In this document: piece by piece, positions 40,254 to 53,389 of the stretch
How the letters are laid out: the number at the start of each line of letters is the position of its first letter
Numbering within the stretch: position 1 is the first letter of the stretch
Origin: Owenia fusiformis
Lineage: Eukaryota > Annelida > Polychaeta > Sabellida > Oweniidae
DNA length: 60,000 nt
Assembly: GCA_903813345.2 (NCBI GenBank)
Contig: CAIIXF020000012.1
Coordinates: forward strand, 11,888,932 to 11,948,931
Direction of reading: 5' to 3'
Notes under the pieces: generated by a model
What the model was told of the DNA's origin: nothing
The model's database searches: none
The model's input: only the letters and a program-made list of their open reading frames with translations
Program-made: the position numbers and the translations under genes

Positions 40254-40544
40254 TGATGACAGCAATTTTTTTTATATATTTGTGACAATTTTTACAATCG
40301 TACTCCTAACTCATCTTTATCCCTTTAGTCCTTGCTTATTTCTGTTTTGCATTTTGATTTATTTCTATTATATTCATTTATTTATAATTTATAGGATTCT
40401 GGTATATCAAATCATCTTTAATGCAGCTCTTTAGCCATGCTGTCTATGTAATCATGAAATCAAATTGTTTATCAATAGATTGTGTTTAAATCAAGAAGCA
40501 TTAGGAGATTAAGAATCTAGCAGTTAATCATTTTTAGGATGAGA

Positions 40545-41695
40545 ATAAGGCACTGTCTCACAGGTTGTTCGTTAAGATAGAAAAATCCCTTACGAGTTCC
40601 TAGTAAGACATTCATGTGCCATAAGGGACACTAAAAGTTCCATGTTTTAAGCGAACTTGTACGCGAACGTGTAGAACTGTACTGTACTCCTCTCACAAGT
40701 TTCTCGTTAAGATGGGAAAATCCCTTACGAGTCCGTAACACGTTGGGTATAAGGGACAATAAGCTACACGGCTTAATAGAACTTGTACGTGAACGACGTG
40801 TAGAATTGTGCCCCTGTGGTGCCTAGTTCTCTCACAAGTTGTTGGTTAAGATGGGAAAATCCCTTACGAGTCCGTAACACGTTAGGTATTTTCATGTCAT
40901 AAGGGATAATAAGCTACACGGTTTAATAGAACTTTTACGTGAACGTGTAGAATTGTGCCCCTGTAGAGCCTAGTTCTCTCACAAGTTGTTGGTTTTAAAG
41001 ATGGGAAAATTCCTTACGAGTTCGTAACACGTTAGGTATTTTCATGTCATAAGGGACGATAAGCTACACGGTTTAATAGAACTTTTACGTGAACGTGTGG
41101 AATTGTACTCCTCTGGTGCTTAGTTCTCTCACAAGCTGTTCATTAAGATAGAAAAATCCCTTACGAATTCCCAGTTAGGCATTCTCTTGGCATTAGGAAC
41201 TTTAAGCTACACGTTTTAAGAGAACTTGTACGTGAACGCGTGGAACTGTACTTCTCTGGTGCTTAGTTCTCTTACAGGTTTTTCGTTGAGCTGGGAAAGT
41301 CCCTTACGAGTGCGTAACACGTTAGACATTCTCATGTCATAAGAGACGGTAAGCTACACGTTTTAAGAGAACTTGTACGTGAACGCGTGGAACTGTACTC
41401 CTCTGGTGCGTAGTTCTCTCACAAGTTGTTCGTTAAGATATAAAAATCCCTTACGAGTTCCTACTTAGGCATTCTTGTGCCATAAGGGACACTAAAAGCT
41501 CCATGTTTTAAGCTAACTTGTACGTGAACGTGTAGAACTGTACTCCTCTCACAAGTTCATCCTTAAGATGGGAAAATCCCTTACGAGTCCGTAACACGTT
41601 AAGACATTCTCATGTCATAAGAGACGGTAAGCTACACGTTTTAAGAGAACTTGTACGTAAACGTGTAGGATTGTGGCCATCTGGTGATTAGTTCT
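40545..41695. repeat. Eight tandem repeats of about 140 bp
   Basis: The phase mark CCCTTACGAG (or one-base variants) occurs near 40588, 40721, 40861, 41012, 41158, 41301, 41448 and 41578. Each unit carries TCTCACAAGTTGTTCGTTAA, CATGTCATAAGGGA and GAACTTGTACGTGAACGTGT. No open frame runs through. Confidence 0.9.
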
Positions 41696-41699
41696 ACCC

Positions 41700-43760
41700 T
41701 TTGTTTAATTTAAATGACCCAGTGAGAAAATTCTATTTCATACATTATTCAATGGACATGTGCACACAAAGTATGAAATGCAATCTTGTATACACGGATT
41801 AGAAAATGATCTAGTTTAATTTGTTTTCATCATCATCATATCAAGGAAATGATAAAATGAAACGTGCAAAGAGTCAATTAAATACACCAGAAACGCAAAA
41901 TAACTATAAGCTGTATTTAGCTAATAACTCTCCATTCATAACTTAAACTATAGAGCCATTTATGCTATCCTGTATACACTACCCTCAAAAAGTTTAGTAA
42001 CACTAACTCTCCATTTGATAACGTGTGGAAAACCCTGGCGGACTGGGCCTTCCCACCCCCTTTGATGGGTCCAGAATCTTTTTTTGTAGGGCCTCAATTA
42101 GTGGGCCTTTTAGGCATTACTTGGCCTTTTGGGCCTTTTAAGGCCAAATTATCAAAAATGGGCCTTAAATTGTAAAATGATTGGTATCGATATGGTGAAC
42201 ATTTTAAACACACGTTTCTCTTAAACCAGTAATCAAAAAATTCTAAAAATCGTACACATCGTCAATTTAATGGTCATCATTTAAATGGTTGCAATATAAT
42301 TTGGAAAAAGTATTTACTTTTCTCTGTATTGTTTCAGACACTTCTTTTGTTCTTGGAATCATATGTTTTGAATGAAATGAAACATCTCAATATTGTAATT
42401 GTACAAAGGAAATTGTTAATGAAATAAAAGGTTTATCTTAATTTTTATCTAGTTTGTGGGGTTTTGTTTTATTCATTTTTGAATACATTTTGTTAAATCA
42501 ACCAAAATTTCCTTTGTGTAACTATAATATTTAGAAGTCTAAGAAAATGTTTCATATGCTATTTGTTCCAAAAAGGTTCGGAAAGACATTTTATTTCATT
42601 CTCGAGAATTGTAGAAAGGAACAAAAAACAATTGCACTAAAAAAACGAAAAATGTTAACAAAAACAGTTATATAAAATATATATAAATAATTTTGGCATT
42701 AAATTGTTGTCAATCAGTCAACATTACAAGGACCGTGTTTTAGTACAGAATGTTTTCAATAATTGGTTTAAGAGAAAAACATTGTTGAATTCAGTTTCCC
42801 ATATCGATACCTATCATTCGGGCCCAATATTTGGATTTAGGGGCCCTAAAAGCGTATATGTTTGCATCTGTTTTTCCACTACGTATAACACCCTGTCTAT
42901 TTTTTTACTTTGACGAACCTTCGGATATCACTTAGCAAAATTAGACTTTAAATATTCTCCAATATGGGTGTATTAAATCGCCAAACATTTGGAAGGGAGT
43001 GTATTGTTTTTGTTCTGTTACATAAACAAACCCCAGGGTTTAACAATAAAGACTTCTTAATGGAGTTATGCGATTGCGATAAATCATTGTAACGTTGTCA
43101 TAATATATGGATTATTTAAAAGGGGTTTTGCTTAATTCTCCTTAATTTTGAAGTGACGTAATAGCTAGGTTTTAATGCGGAGTGGAACTCATTATTTTGT
43201 ACTAAATTAAGCTTTCGTATTCCCCTTTGTGGGTATAAAAAATGTATATTTTCATATAATGATGCTATTTAACATTGGTTGTAAGAGATGCCATTTGAAG
43301 AATTAGATACGACAAAGAATGTAAAACGTTGGGAACAATCTTATCAAAAATCATGCCAATTTTCCCCAGTTTCAATCCTCATTTTCTGAAAACCTGAATT
43401 GTGGTATATATCTGCTAATCAAGTAGCGATCCCATGGAAGATCTAAAATAAGCAGTGTCCGACTTCATAATTCACTATAATTGAAAAGGGTCTATCCATC
43501 TTTCAATGACTAGCAAAATGAGGATATGAAGATATTTGATGGGCAAGCCGTCCCAAAGTCATTTCAAACTATATTTCAATTTTCGGATACGAAAATATTT
43601 TCGGACGTTTTGTGATAACGACTTCTAGGGGATGTAACCATGGTAACTTTATCAATTTAAGTTATTGCAATATGCTGTTCATCAGCTACATGTATTTATG
43701 GTCTTTAGTGATATAAGATCAAATAGTACTAAGTGCCAGTTTATGCCCTTCCAAGAGGAA
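41700..43760. other. Intergenic, no gene seen
   Basis: Contains a GGGCCTT-rich block at 42030-42180 that resembles degraded MITE sequence. Otherwise featureless by eye. Confidence 0.4.
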
Positions 43761-43764
43761 GCTG

Positions 43765-43895
43765 AAGCCAGGAATTCTTTCAAAACCATGCAGTTTTTCA
43801 CATTCCGAGCACTTTTCGCATGCATTTTTAGCCAAAAGTGTAAAAACCTCCCCCTGGCAAAGCCCCCCCCCCGGTCAATCCTGGCTACGGGCAAG
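43765..43895. mobile_element. Partial MITE, GGCCCGTAGCCAGG family
   Basis: GAATTCTTTCAAAACCATGC, CCTCCCCCTGGCAAAG and CTGGCTACGGGC match the copy at 33479. The left end is missing. Confidence 0.65.
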
Positions 43896-43956
43896 AGTAG
43901 TACCCGTGTATTGCACTACTTTAGAAAAAAGCAACATGCTAAATATTTACGTTTAG

Positions 43957-44079
43957 GGAGGGGGACTCGCCCTAAATGGGATTGTGTTGTTGTTTTGCCG
44001 CACGAGTGCATAAAGTACAAGTGCATACCATTTCCATACTTACATAGAGGATGCTGTCCGAAAGGCACACGGACATACT
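43957..44079 (+). CDS. Candidate isolated Cys-rich exon (phase 1-1), unproven
   Basis: An open segment of 123 nt between an acceptor-like TTTACGTTTAG and a consensus donor GTAAGT (44080). With a phase-1 join it reads GRGTRPKWDCVVVLPHECIK then YKCIPFPYLHRGCCPKGTRTY. It has five Cys in a C-x6-C-x3-C-x8-CC pattern with CCPKG, reminiscent of small secreted disulfide domains such as VWC-type modules. Symmetric 1-1 exons are usual for extracellular modules. No neighbouring exon was found, so it could be chance. Confidence 0.22.
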
Positions 44080-46240
44080 GTAAGTATCGAAGATGCTCTC
44101 ATAACTTTCACTAGCTACTTGATTTTTTTATGATAAGGTCTGACCTGATTCTTGACTCATTACGCTCTAACAAGATAAAACTCATCCCGTTTACTTGATG
44201 TTTTAAACGCCGGTGTAAAAGGGTAGGAGGTCCTATCAGTTTATGGTCCTACTCTCTATTGATTTAAATGGTGACACCTTTCCCTTATTATCTTATACAC
44301 AATCAGGGCCAGTAAGGGCCGTTAAGAAGGGGGACCATAATCCCTGGGGGACCATAATTTCTTTAACACCGGTTTGCCCTTTTGATGGCAGGGAGTAGGA
44401 CTTTGTTTTTTTAATCTTCTTAAAATGGAGAGTATGTGGAAATCATATTCATTGGATCGAGTTATTTGAATTTTAAGTCCATTGAGTAAATTCATTTTCT
44501 GTACACACCTATCTCTGCCATCCTCCTCCGAATGTCAAGATTTCGTCTTAGATTCCGTAAGTCATATTCAAGAACTCAGTAAATAAATATCCAGGAATTC
44601 GCTATCTCTGGAAGATATATTCATGCTATCTATGGGTAGACCGATAACTGATAATCATATGTTATGATTCTATGTCTACGCAACACGTAATGGAGATTTC
44701 GATCTCTGTATACTCTTTATGTTTTTGCTCAATGGTATATCTGATTTTGTCATATATTTCGTAATTTTGACGCATTCATGAGAACATACAGTATGCACGT
44801 TGTCGTAATTCAGTCCTTGTCGTTTCCCGATCGTTCGGAATTCTCCTGCATCTATGGAAAAATCTCTGCAACGAGAATCATACATTTTATTTCTGGGATA
44901 GCGATAACTGTAAACAAATGCGGGGGCGATGAAGTCTACCTGAATCAGTCGGCTCTGTGTTATCTTCTCCAAACCAATTATACAGTAATTCATTACATCT
45001 ATCTACTTAACCGATACTAGAGTGCAAGTGGTTTCGTCCGGTGCTGCATCATGGAATACCCTCTCTTGCATCCTAAACACAGAGTGGTTTTTGATGCGAT
45101 GTGTATCAGAATGCGGCTGCCGGAGCTACCTCAAACCAATGTAAAGATGTGCGAAAAGTTAGCTAAAACTTGGGAATTCAATAGAAAATCAAAGTAAAGC
45201 GTTTTATTTGTTTGCATCATTTTAGCGTCTCGTCTGGTTCCCTTCCCCTTGCGACAATTCAACTTTTGTTTTTAATTACCCTCCATACCAAAATACCACA
45301 ACATATCTTCCAATTTTATTGAATTCCTGCTGGATTCCTCATCAACCAGGTTACCTCCAAACTATAACAATTATTCACTTATTATACAAAAAAACACATC
45401 TGGGCTGGAAATCTAAATAAATGTTTTCAACGCTCATTACGGTAATATTTACAATATCATAGGCCATTTTTAGTTTATTTGATTAGTTATCTATAAAACC
45501 TTTCCCTTCAACTATATATGCATCCAGGATATCCCTGACCCAGACAGTAGTGACAAAAAAGGTACATTGACAATTATTTGTCTTTCAATTTTTCAATTTC
45601 AATTCAATTTACTAGTATTTTATAATTCTATGTAATATACAAGTTATAATACCAGCCTCTCGCCGCCCAGAAGCAATGTGGCGTGCGCTGTGTTTTAACG
45701 TAAATTAATATAAACTACATCTGGACTGAATTTAACATAAAGTACTTATCTATTGTGTTTTGTCAAAATGGTATTTACAATTCTTTAGGATGAACAATAT
45801 TAAAATAAAAAATGCATTATTCAGTGTGAATTCTTAAATGGTATGTACATACGTTTAGTATGCATCGATTCAAGTAAATATAGTAAGGCACACATCCACG
45901 GATTGGCGGTTTTTATATGGAGATTTAAATATATTGAAAGTGAGGCCTTTTTAGTATTATCTGGCTGCGGATTCCAAATATTAGGACCCAAATCAGGCCC
46001 GTAGTCAGGATTCACTAAGGGGGGGGGGGGGGGGGGTGACTTTGACCCTCCTGGCTATGGGGCTGCGAATAATGAATATATTTATATGAGTCTAACGCAG
46101 GGCGCTATGCATCTTCCCTGACTGTGACTCGCAAAATGTTAGTTAAATATGGAAATAAATCATTTGTAAAAAAACTCGCAAAATATGGATATTGGATCTT
46201 TTCTCAATGTACTTCTTATTCTAAAGGAAAATAAGGCAGT
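44080..46240. other. Intergenic, includes left member of a duplicated block
   Basis: 44540-44665 has a diverged partner at 55265-55420 (AGAATTCGCCATCT / GGAATTCGCTATCT; GCTATCTATGG; GATAATCA(T/G)ATG). No gene is supported. Confidence 0.4.
45992..46070. mobile_element. Short MITE remnant with G-run
   Basis: CAGGCCCGTAGTCAGGATTC, a run of about 19 G at 46019-46037, then CCTCCTGGCTATGGGGCTG. An internally deleted copy of the GGCCCGTAGCCAGG family. Confidence 0.7.
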
Positions 46241-46400
46241 GTTTAAGTGACACATTAATCTTGGTAAAGTTATCATATACTTTTTAGCCTATCCACACTC
46301 ATTAATTACTAGTGAGTTATTGCGACCTTAGGCGGACGAATATCCGTCCCTATAACATTACTTCTACACCCTGTCTTTGAATTGAAATATGATAAAGACG
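46241..46400. repeat. Duplicated non-coding block (partner 56390-56548)
   Basis: About 160 bp with long matches such as TTTTTAGCCTATCCACACTC and TTAGGCGGACGAA(T/C)ATCCGT. Direct orientation, about 10.15 kb apart. Confidence 0.85.
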
Positions 46401-49400
46401 AAGCAAACGTGATCAAACCGAATATGTCTTGGTTGTACTTAATAATTACATCATTGCGTTTTGAAAACTAATCCATTAAAGTGTCAGTATACTTATTGAA
46501 ATTAAATGTATCTTGATTAATAGTTTAATTAATAGGAAATAATAAACCCTGACCGTACATTATTTAGTTCAGCTAGTAAACCGAAAATGTATACGACGTT
46601 AACTAGCGAATCCAGAAGCTACCAAGGAGGAGGGGGCACATTTCAAGAAAAATAATTTTGAAAATCTAAGGCCCATTTTTTAAATTTTGGCCTAAAATAA
46701 AAAAAGCCCCAAAAAAGCCAAGTTATGCAAAAAGGCCTATTTTAGGTCAGTGACATATACGTAACGAATTCACAGACACAAACTTCTCGGTAACGTGTTA
46801 GATCTACTCAGAGACTCAGAGCCTTGTACACTGGATGTACATGTAGATCAAGCTTTACAAGATCAAAATATTGAGAAGCATATGTTAGGTCTAGCAGAGA
46901 CATATACACTCTGGTGATTAGCAACACAAGCGGTTCAAAGGACTCTTCTCCCTCGAAGAGCGCCTAAAAGTTTTACACACAAAAAGAAAATTCCCACTTA
47001 GGGAACACAGGCCAGAGTTCCATTCAAGTGAGTTCAAAGGAGTCCGACTTTTCAAGAAATGTTTTGCTTCTGAATTTCCCGGTTCAAACTCGAGCGATGT
47101 ATGTACAGGGTGATCAAAGAAAGTGGGCTCAAAATGATCTCTAAAAACCTATGATATGACGTCAACCTATTTTTTCGGGTGTTATCTACTCATGGTGACA
47201 AGTAAAGCAAGGGAAAGATCAATACCCGGTGATTTCATCGGGAAGTGGCGTTTCGTTCAGTGGATGAGCTGCGCGCGCACGCATAAATGTGATTATCCAA
47301 TATAATTAGGGGAGGGCTCTTTGAAATAGTTTTTGGTTTCAGGCGCGACCCAGGGCTGTTGTCTTAAGGACATTTCGTTGAAAATGAGCCATTCGGCTGA
47401 TAATTGGTAAGAGTTTGCGATCTTATAATGTATAACTGTTACTCAGACACATATTTTGACTTGATTCTGTTGGAAATAAGCTTTGAACCGAGAGATATTC
47501 ACGATTGATATGCACATTTTTGATTGTGCCATTGCTTTTCCATTGCACAATCCATGTATTGATAGAAGAAACATTAATAATGCAGATTGGTTTACCTTCA
47601 ATACATGGCAGACACTACATATCGGTCTATTAATACCAGTTTGTGCCTTAAATAGTTTTATATTTCCATCCACGGCCTGGAGCCTGGGTGTGTTTGTCTC
47701 TTATGTGTATGCTTGTGCATGGACTTCTAATCACTAGCAGAATTTAACATGATGCAAACTCGACATTATAACTCATGCTGTAACATTTTGACTTCGCTGG
47801 AAAACAATAGGAATTATTTTTCTTGCCAATCAATCATGAATCACAATCAAAATTTCAGAATGAGCAATCAGGCAATGATCCAAATCAAGTTATAACATTA
47901 TATGATATTCAGCAAGAAGTCCGGTAGAAATACAGAATATTTAAACATCAAAGCTGAAAGTTAAAAGCTAATCTGTCAATTTTCTGTCTGCAAAAGAGCG
48001 TTTACATTTGACACAATAACAGACTGAGGCTTTGAAATCTAGGATTCCCTAGGAAAATATGACGTCATACTAATTAGCATAAGGATTTCCCTATTGGTTT
48101 GGGTCGAGCCTTGTTCGAAAACACAATCCATAAATACATGCTAATTTCTAAGGAGATAGGAAGTGTATAACGTGTTTATCGATTTTGTTTAAATATTTAA
48201 TCAATTATCAAATTGTTTAAGTGGATAAAGTGGTCACACTTGCTTCAATTCATAGCGAAATCGACGGATAGAAACTGACCGAATTCCCGATATCCTACCC
48301 CGTATTACTGTAGGCTATAAGCACAGTGACCTACAGAGGGCGCTATCACAAACAAGTACTGCACGAACCGATAAATTCCCGGGTATTGTAACGCCCTTGA
48401 GTAAAGGGGTTTAACTATAATTGCATGACGTCATGGACAATTCAAAATAAAATTACACATATTGTGCAAAATTACGTGAAAGCAGAACTGCTGAAAACAT
48501 ACCAAGTCAGCGTTTATTGTCCACCTGTCACATCTTTTTGAAATGCCCGGAAATGGTCATGTGTTTAGTGAAGTTACCATAGTAAAGTTCAATCTATCAA
48601 GGATCATATTAATAAAAATGAAGAGTTTTACAGCATCGTGAAAACTACAATAAGTAGATTCGAGAAAAAGCAGATAAATAGAAAAAAATAGATAGCATAA
48701 AAAGCAGAAAAATAGAATAAAAAGCATATATAATTTCAATAGATGTTATTTAAGACAATTATTTCTGGCCCACGAGCACTGGGTTAGAATTGATGAACTC
48801 GATTACAACTTCTTTACATGGTAAAACGCGAACCTTGAAAAAACAAAGATTTTGCAGTATTAATTACACAAAGCAGATTTACAGCTAATAAACAATAGGG
48901 ATCTAATCGAAATTTGAAATATGGAAATGAGGTCTACAACATAGATTTTCTTTCTAGGAGACCCCAGAGTCGAGTTTCCTACCATTATAGCAGTTAGTAG
49001 TCAAATCAATCCTCTCTCTCGTGACTTGGAACACATTCTTTATCACAATCGGTATAATATAGGGCAATATATGGCACCAGAGTTAACGTTAACAACTGAG
49101 ATATGGCCTATATGGACACCTTACTTTTAATTGAGATTTGGCTAATGTGGACACCTAACTTTTAATTGACAATTCCGTTGACGCCATACATCTAGTAACA
49201 TAAGGCATATGTTATAACTTAATACACTCCTCACTTTCAGGCTATCTGGGGGTGTAGTGATGTTGGGATCATGATTTTAATATCTATATTCTAATATCAC
49301 AGTTATCTAATCATACAAGGTCCCAACTCTAAACTTCATATCCAATGGAGAGACAGATAAAATTGACGAGTTTCTAGTGACATTTTGGTCACAAAACTGG

Positions 49401-49402
49401 TC
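46401..49402. other. Intergenic, no gene seen
   Basis: A fragment at 46605-46745 (CGAATCCAGAAGCTACCAAG) resembles the MITE at 54192. The open frames near 47443-47737 lack motifs. Confidence 0.4.
47104..47150. mobile_element. Mariner-type terminal fragment
   Basis: TACAGGGTGATCAAAGAAAG resembles other TACAGGGTG ends here. No partner end recognised. Confidence 0.4.
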
Positions 49403-49442
49403 ACAAACAAACAAAAACAAAACAAAACAAACAAACAAACAT
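49403..49442. repeat. (AAAC)n microsatellite
   Basis: ACAAACAAAAACAAAACAAA-type run of about 40 bp. Confidence 0.9.
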
Positions 49443-49699
49443 TAGCATCCCAAACGATAATCTATTGTACAGAGAAACCCTTCACAAATACTAAAAATTT
49501 GTTTGCTTCATAAATGGTACAGACCATGCTTTTTAATGATATATATAATATATCTTGTTCATATATAGAATAGGCCTAAATTCCGCTTGAATCTTATATA
49601 TTTTGCTTCATACATTGCATAGGCCTAAATACCTAACTTGAATCTAATATATTGAATGCAACCTATATATATTTTCCTTTGGTACTCGACATGATAGGA

Positions 49700-49860
49700 A
49701 ATGATTTTACTTATCGTTCCATTTCAGCTGATTTCCCTTATTCGGCTTAGGTCAAAATAACTTGTAGCATAAAAAGACCCCGAATGGAGATTCTAAATAC
49801 ATTCCGTTGATTGAAATGAAAAACCGAAATCAAAGCGATACACACGATTAGCCAATAACT
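49700..49860. repeat. Duplicated non-coding block (partner 58205-58375)
   Basis: Shared order of CTTATCGT(C/-)(T/C)CATTTCAG, TTGATTTC, AAATAACTT(G/A)T(A/G)GC, ACATTCC(G/A)T and GATTAGCCA. Direct orientation, about 8.5 kb apart. Confidence 0.65.
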
Positions 49861-49882
49861 ATAAATATTTTACGTGTATGAG

Positions 49883-50150
49883 TAATGCCTTGGCCACATT
49901 TGCTCCGATTTTCACAACGGCGCCCGGCTGATTGAGTATTTTGTTCAGAGATGTATTCAATTTTGAACAAACTACTCAATCGGCCGGGCGCCGGCCGATG
50001 AACTGGGTCATATTTGCTGCGATTTATCGGCCGGAGCACTGCCGATTGAGTATTTTGTTCAAAATTGAATACATTTCTGAACAGAATACTAAATCGGTCG
50101 GCCGGCCGGGCGCCGTAGTGAAAATCGGAGCAAATGTGACCAAGGCATTA
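49883..50150. mobile_element. Fold-back MITE with GC-rich inner repeats
   Basis: TAATGCCTTGGCCACATTTG and its inverse bound a 268-bp element. Inside are inverted AATACA(T)...TTCAATTTTGAACAAA and CGGCCGGGCGCCGGCCG palindromes. It could fold almost entirely. Confidence 0.85.
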
Positions 50151-52203
50151 AGGAAGTAACCATTTATGCCGGAATTAATTCAGACAAGTTGATGAACAGG
50201 GTTAACCACAGAAAAGAAACATTTCACATTTTTGAATGAAATTGTCAATAATGATGAGGTCTCTTGATTTTACCGTATATCATCAGCCGCCTGTGTTAAA
50301 GATCAATGTTGCCTTTTCAGTTTGGTTCATCTTTCTTTGCCATTATTTGCCATATTAGTTGCCATTTCTGGATTATTTTGATTCACATTATCCCTGAAAT
50401 AACCTTTAATCATACGCCAACTATATTGCAGATTCAATATGAAGGGTGTTCGTGATACAAAGTAGAATTGTAGAGATATGGCGTATTTTCCTAATCAGGT
50501 GAAAGTGTAACTTTCTTAAATTCTTCAAAAATAAAGCACATGTTTGATACTTGCTATTTCAGACAATTATCAACCGAAGTTCAAAACTTCTGAATTTCAT
50601 GTCATTCCAACAATTGATTTTGTACTGCCAATCACAATTCTGGTGTCATGTTTTGAAATTGCGTAACTTTCTCTAGATTAGTAACATTCGTGGCTGGTAG
50701 ATGATCAAGACAAGTAAACTGATACACTGACGTTCGTTTGCGAGTTTCATGTAGTTCTCATTATATTAAATGAAAATAATGGGCATTTTATTCATTCATG
50801 GGCTGCATCTTTGTAATAAAATCAAAATCATATCACTGCCTTCGTACTCATATCAAAAATATTTTCCCAAATTCCCATTAAGTATTGACATTCGAATGTC
50901 AAAAATGAGCTTCATTCAAGTCAAGTCATGACGCTCTTTTTCCCTTACCAGGATCTTGTTATCAATGATGACAAATCGAATTTGAAAATCAAGCTTGTGT
51001 GGTTTCATATGATGTCACATAAATAAAATGGTATGATATCATATACTCAACCATTCACCTGACTGTCTAAACTGTTTCTTTTAATCAGTGCAGTGACTGG
51101 TGCACAGAAATTATTGCTGGCGTGATTAAAATCTCAAATTATGTAATTTCACCAGCAATAAGACATATCAATGTTACCATGAGATATAGGGGGCTGTTTT
51201 GGCAAAATCTGTGAGAAATCATCTCAAGATCACTATCGTACCTTGAATAGGATAACTTCAACTCAAATTGCTGAGAGATACTGGAGATTTCTTATATTGA
51301 AGGGGATTACTTCAGAGCATATCTGATTACTTGAATATGTGTTTTGAATTCTTCTATGTGGGGACTGTGTATTGACCTGGATGACATCATCAAAACATGT
51401 CTAGGAATTCCCCCATTATTTTCTTCTATTGATATCGTAGGCCAATGAAGGTCTTACACAATTCAAATCATAAATCAGAGGCATATAAAGCATTTCTCTG
51501 CTTAAACCATTGTGATTGTACACAAACATGTAGTGCTTTGGGAGTGTAAATTTTACATCTTCTTTATGGCTTTTAATTGAATTAACGAAGCAATTGATTC
51601 GTAATCGAGGAAACACTCGAATAATCCTAAATTCGTAATTAAATCTAAACATGCGTTATTCTCCACTCTAATTTCTTTTCAACGTCTCAGTAAATCTCAT
51701 CAAACTCTTACTACTTCTTTGGCAAGCTCACAGTAACAATACAAAATACTTTAATTCTATTTACTTCCCAGGCATAACGTTAAATTTGCCATTCCTGAAG
51801 GACAGCGCTCATTCATCTTTTTTGCCGGGAGTTTTAGAAATCTGAGAATCTTGATGAGCTTCTACGTGAGTTATGGATATGTAACATTGAGCAATGTTCT
51901 TGAAACGATAGGTGTCTGTTTTTCACAACGTAATTAGGAACATCGACATTTACCACGAATGACTGGTTTTGCCAATCGAGTAAATGTATTTAAAACATTT
52001 ATTTCTACAACACTCAATATCCTTAGTTCAACAATAGAAACAACCCTGGATTAATCACTGACAAGGCATATGCCCATATACAAGCGTATTGCTAATTGCA
52101 TCCAATCAGCAGTAGCTTTTTTAGGAAGAGACACTCTCTAATCATGATTTCCCGAGTCGTATCCAAAAAGTGCATAGTTTGTTTGCTAGTGATAGGCTAG
52201 TAC
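50151..52203. other. Intergenic, no gene seen
   Basis: AT-rich with no recognised exon, RNA or repeat end. Confidence 0.4.
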
Positions 52204-52920
52204 TAGGCCGTTCAATAAATTCACGGAAAATGCTCTTATTTCAAATTGGATATTTTTTCCATAAAATTTTCACATAACATTCAAAAGATATCTTGTTATT
52301 AATTTCTAAAATATCAGTGATATCTGTAATGTGATTGGTCAAAAACAATGGTTACTATGGTAACTTGACTCTTTGTAGGCGGGGCACATTTCAATAGAGA
52401 AATATATTAACAAAGTAGTACGTAGGCAAAGTTATAAGTGAATCTCATGCATCTCCTCTTATCTGCTTTACATGTGTACATGTACATGTATACAACTCTA
52501 CGGATCAACTCTGGTGGTGAAACTGTGTTCTGAAGTGTTGAGGAACTTTTTCGAAGGGCCATTTGAACTGCTGTTGAAAGTTCTTGTTTTAAACCCTACA
52601 TGTCTTTAACTCAACCTTCATCCTGTTCGATTCAAAACAGCAAAATCAAGGATTGTTTAAATAATTGTGTGACATAAAGTGCCCCGCCTACCCAAAAATC
52701 TAGTCACCATAGTAACCGTCATTTCTGATCAATCAAATTAGAGATGCTGATATTTTACAAATCAATAACCAAGAGAACAATGGATTTTATGAATTCTCAA
52801 CTTACAGAAGGTTCTGTTAATGGGCCCCAGATGTTTGTTGATGTTGTGTGAAAATGTCATGGAAAAATATTAAAAACATTTGGAATAAGAGATTTTCCGT
52901 GAACTTATTGAGCGACCTGG
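52204..52920. mobile_element. Fold-back mariner-type element, about 200-bp arms
   Basis: AGGCCGTTCAATAAATTCAC at the left and GTGAACTTATTGAGCGACCT at the right. Arms continue through GGTTACTATGGTAAC / CACCATAGTAACC and GGCGGGGCAC / GTGCCCCGCC. About 280 bp of unpaired centre, no transposase. Confidence 0.8.
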
Positions 52921-53389
52921 TTTAAAATATGTTGAGTTGGGCCATTGGGGCTTGTTTGTCTTATAGCAGGAATTAGTCTTAGGTATCCCCTTGTCATGTA
53001 GCTGTCCAGTGTACCGACTGATACACTAACTATTAAGTTCATCTTAAGATTTCTTAATGTAACAAATCCGGCTATTGTACAGTCTGTAATGGCAGACGCG
53101 CCTTAAAAACAATGTAGTATCTCGGCAAACTAATTTAGCAATCTACGATTGTCATAATTCAAACAGACTCAGTCGATCACAAATTAAAGGGAAAGGCTAC
53201 TAAAGTATTTGACTTTATTTAGATTGACACGATGAAGACATTTTTATAATGAAAATGTCAGAGGAGCTACGCGGAATAACGTATTGGTCAAGCTTTTAAT
53301 TAAAATGTGCAATATATGGGAGTGGGAATGACATAATATCTCAGCGTCAAGTAGAAATGTCAACCTTGATCGATGTCAATGATATTGGT

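Noticed and set aside
43665-44114. 149-codon + strand open frame
   Set aside because: Its first half is MITE sequence. Only the Cys-rich 43957-44079 part is kept, as a weak exon candidate.
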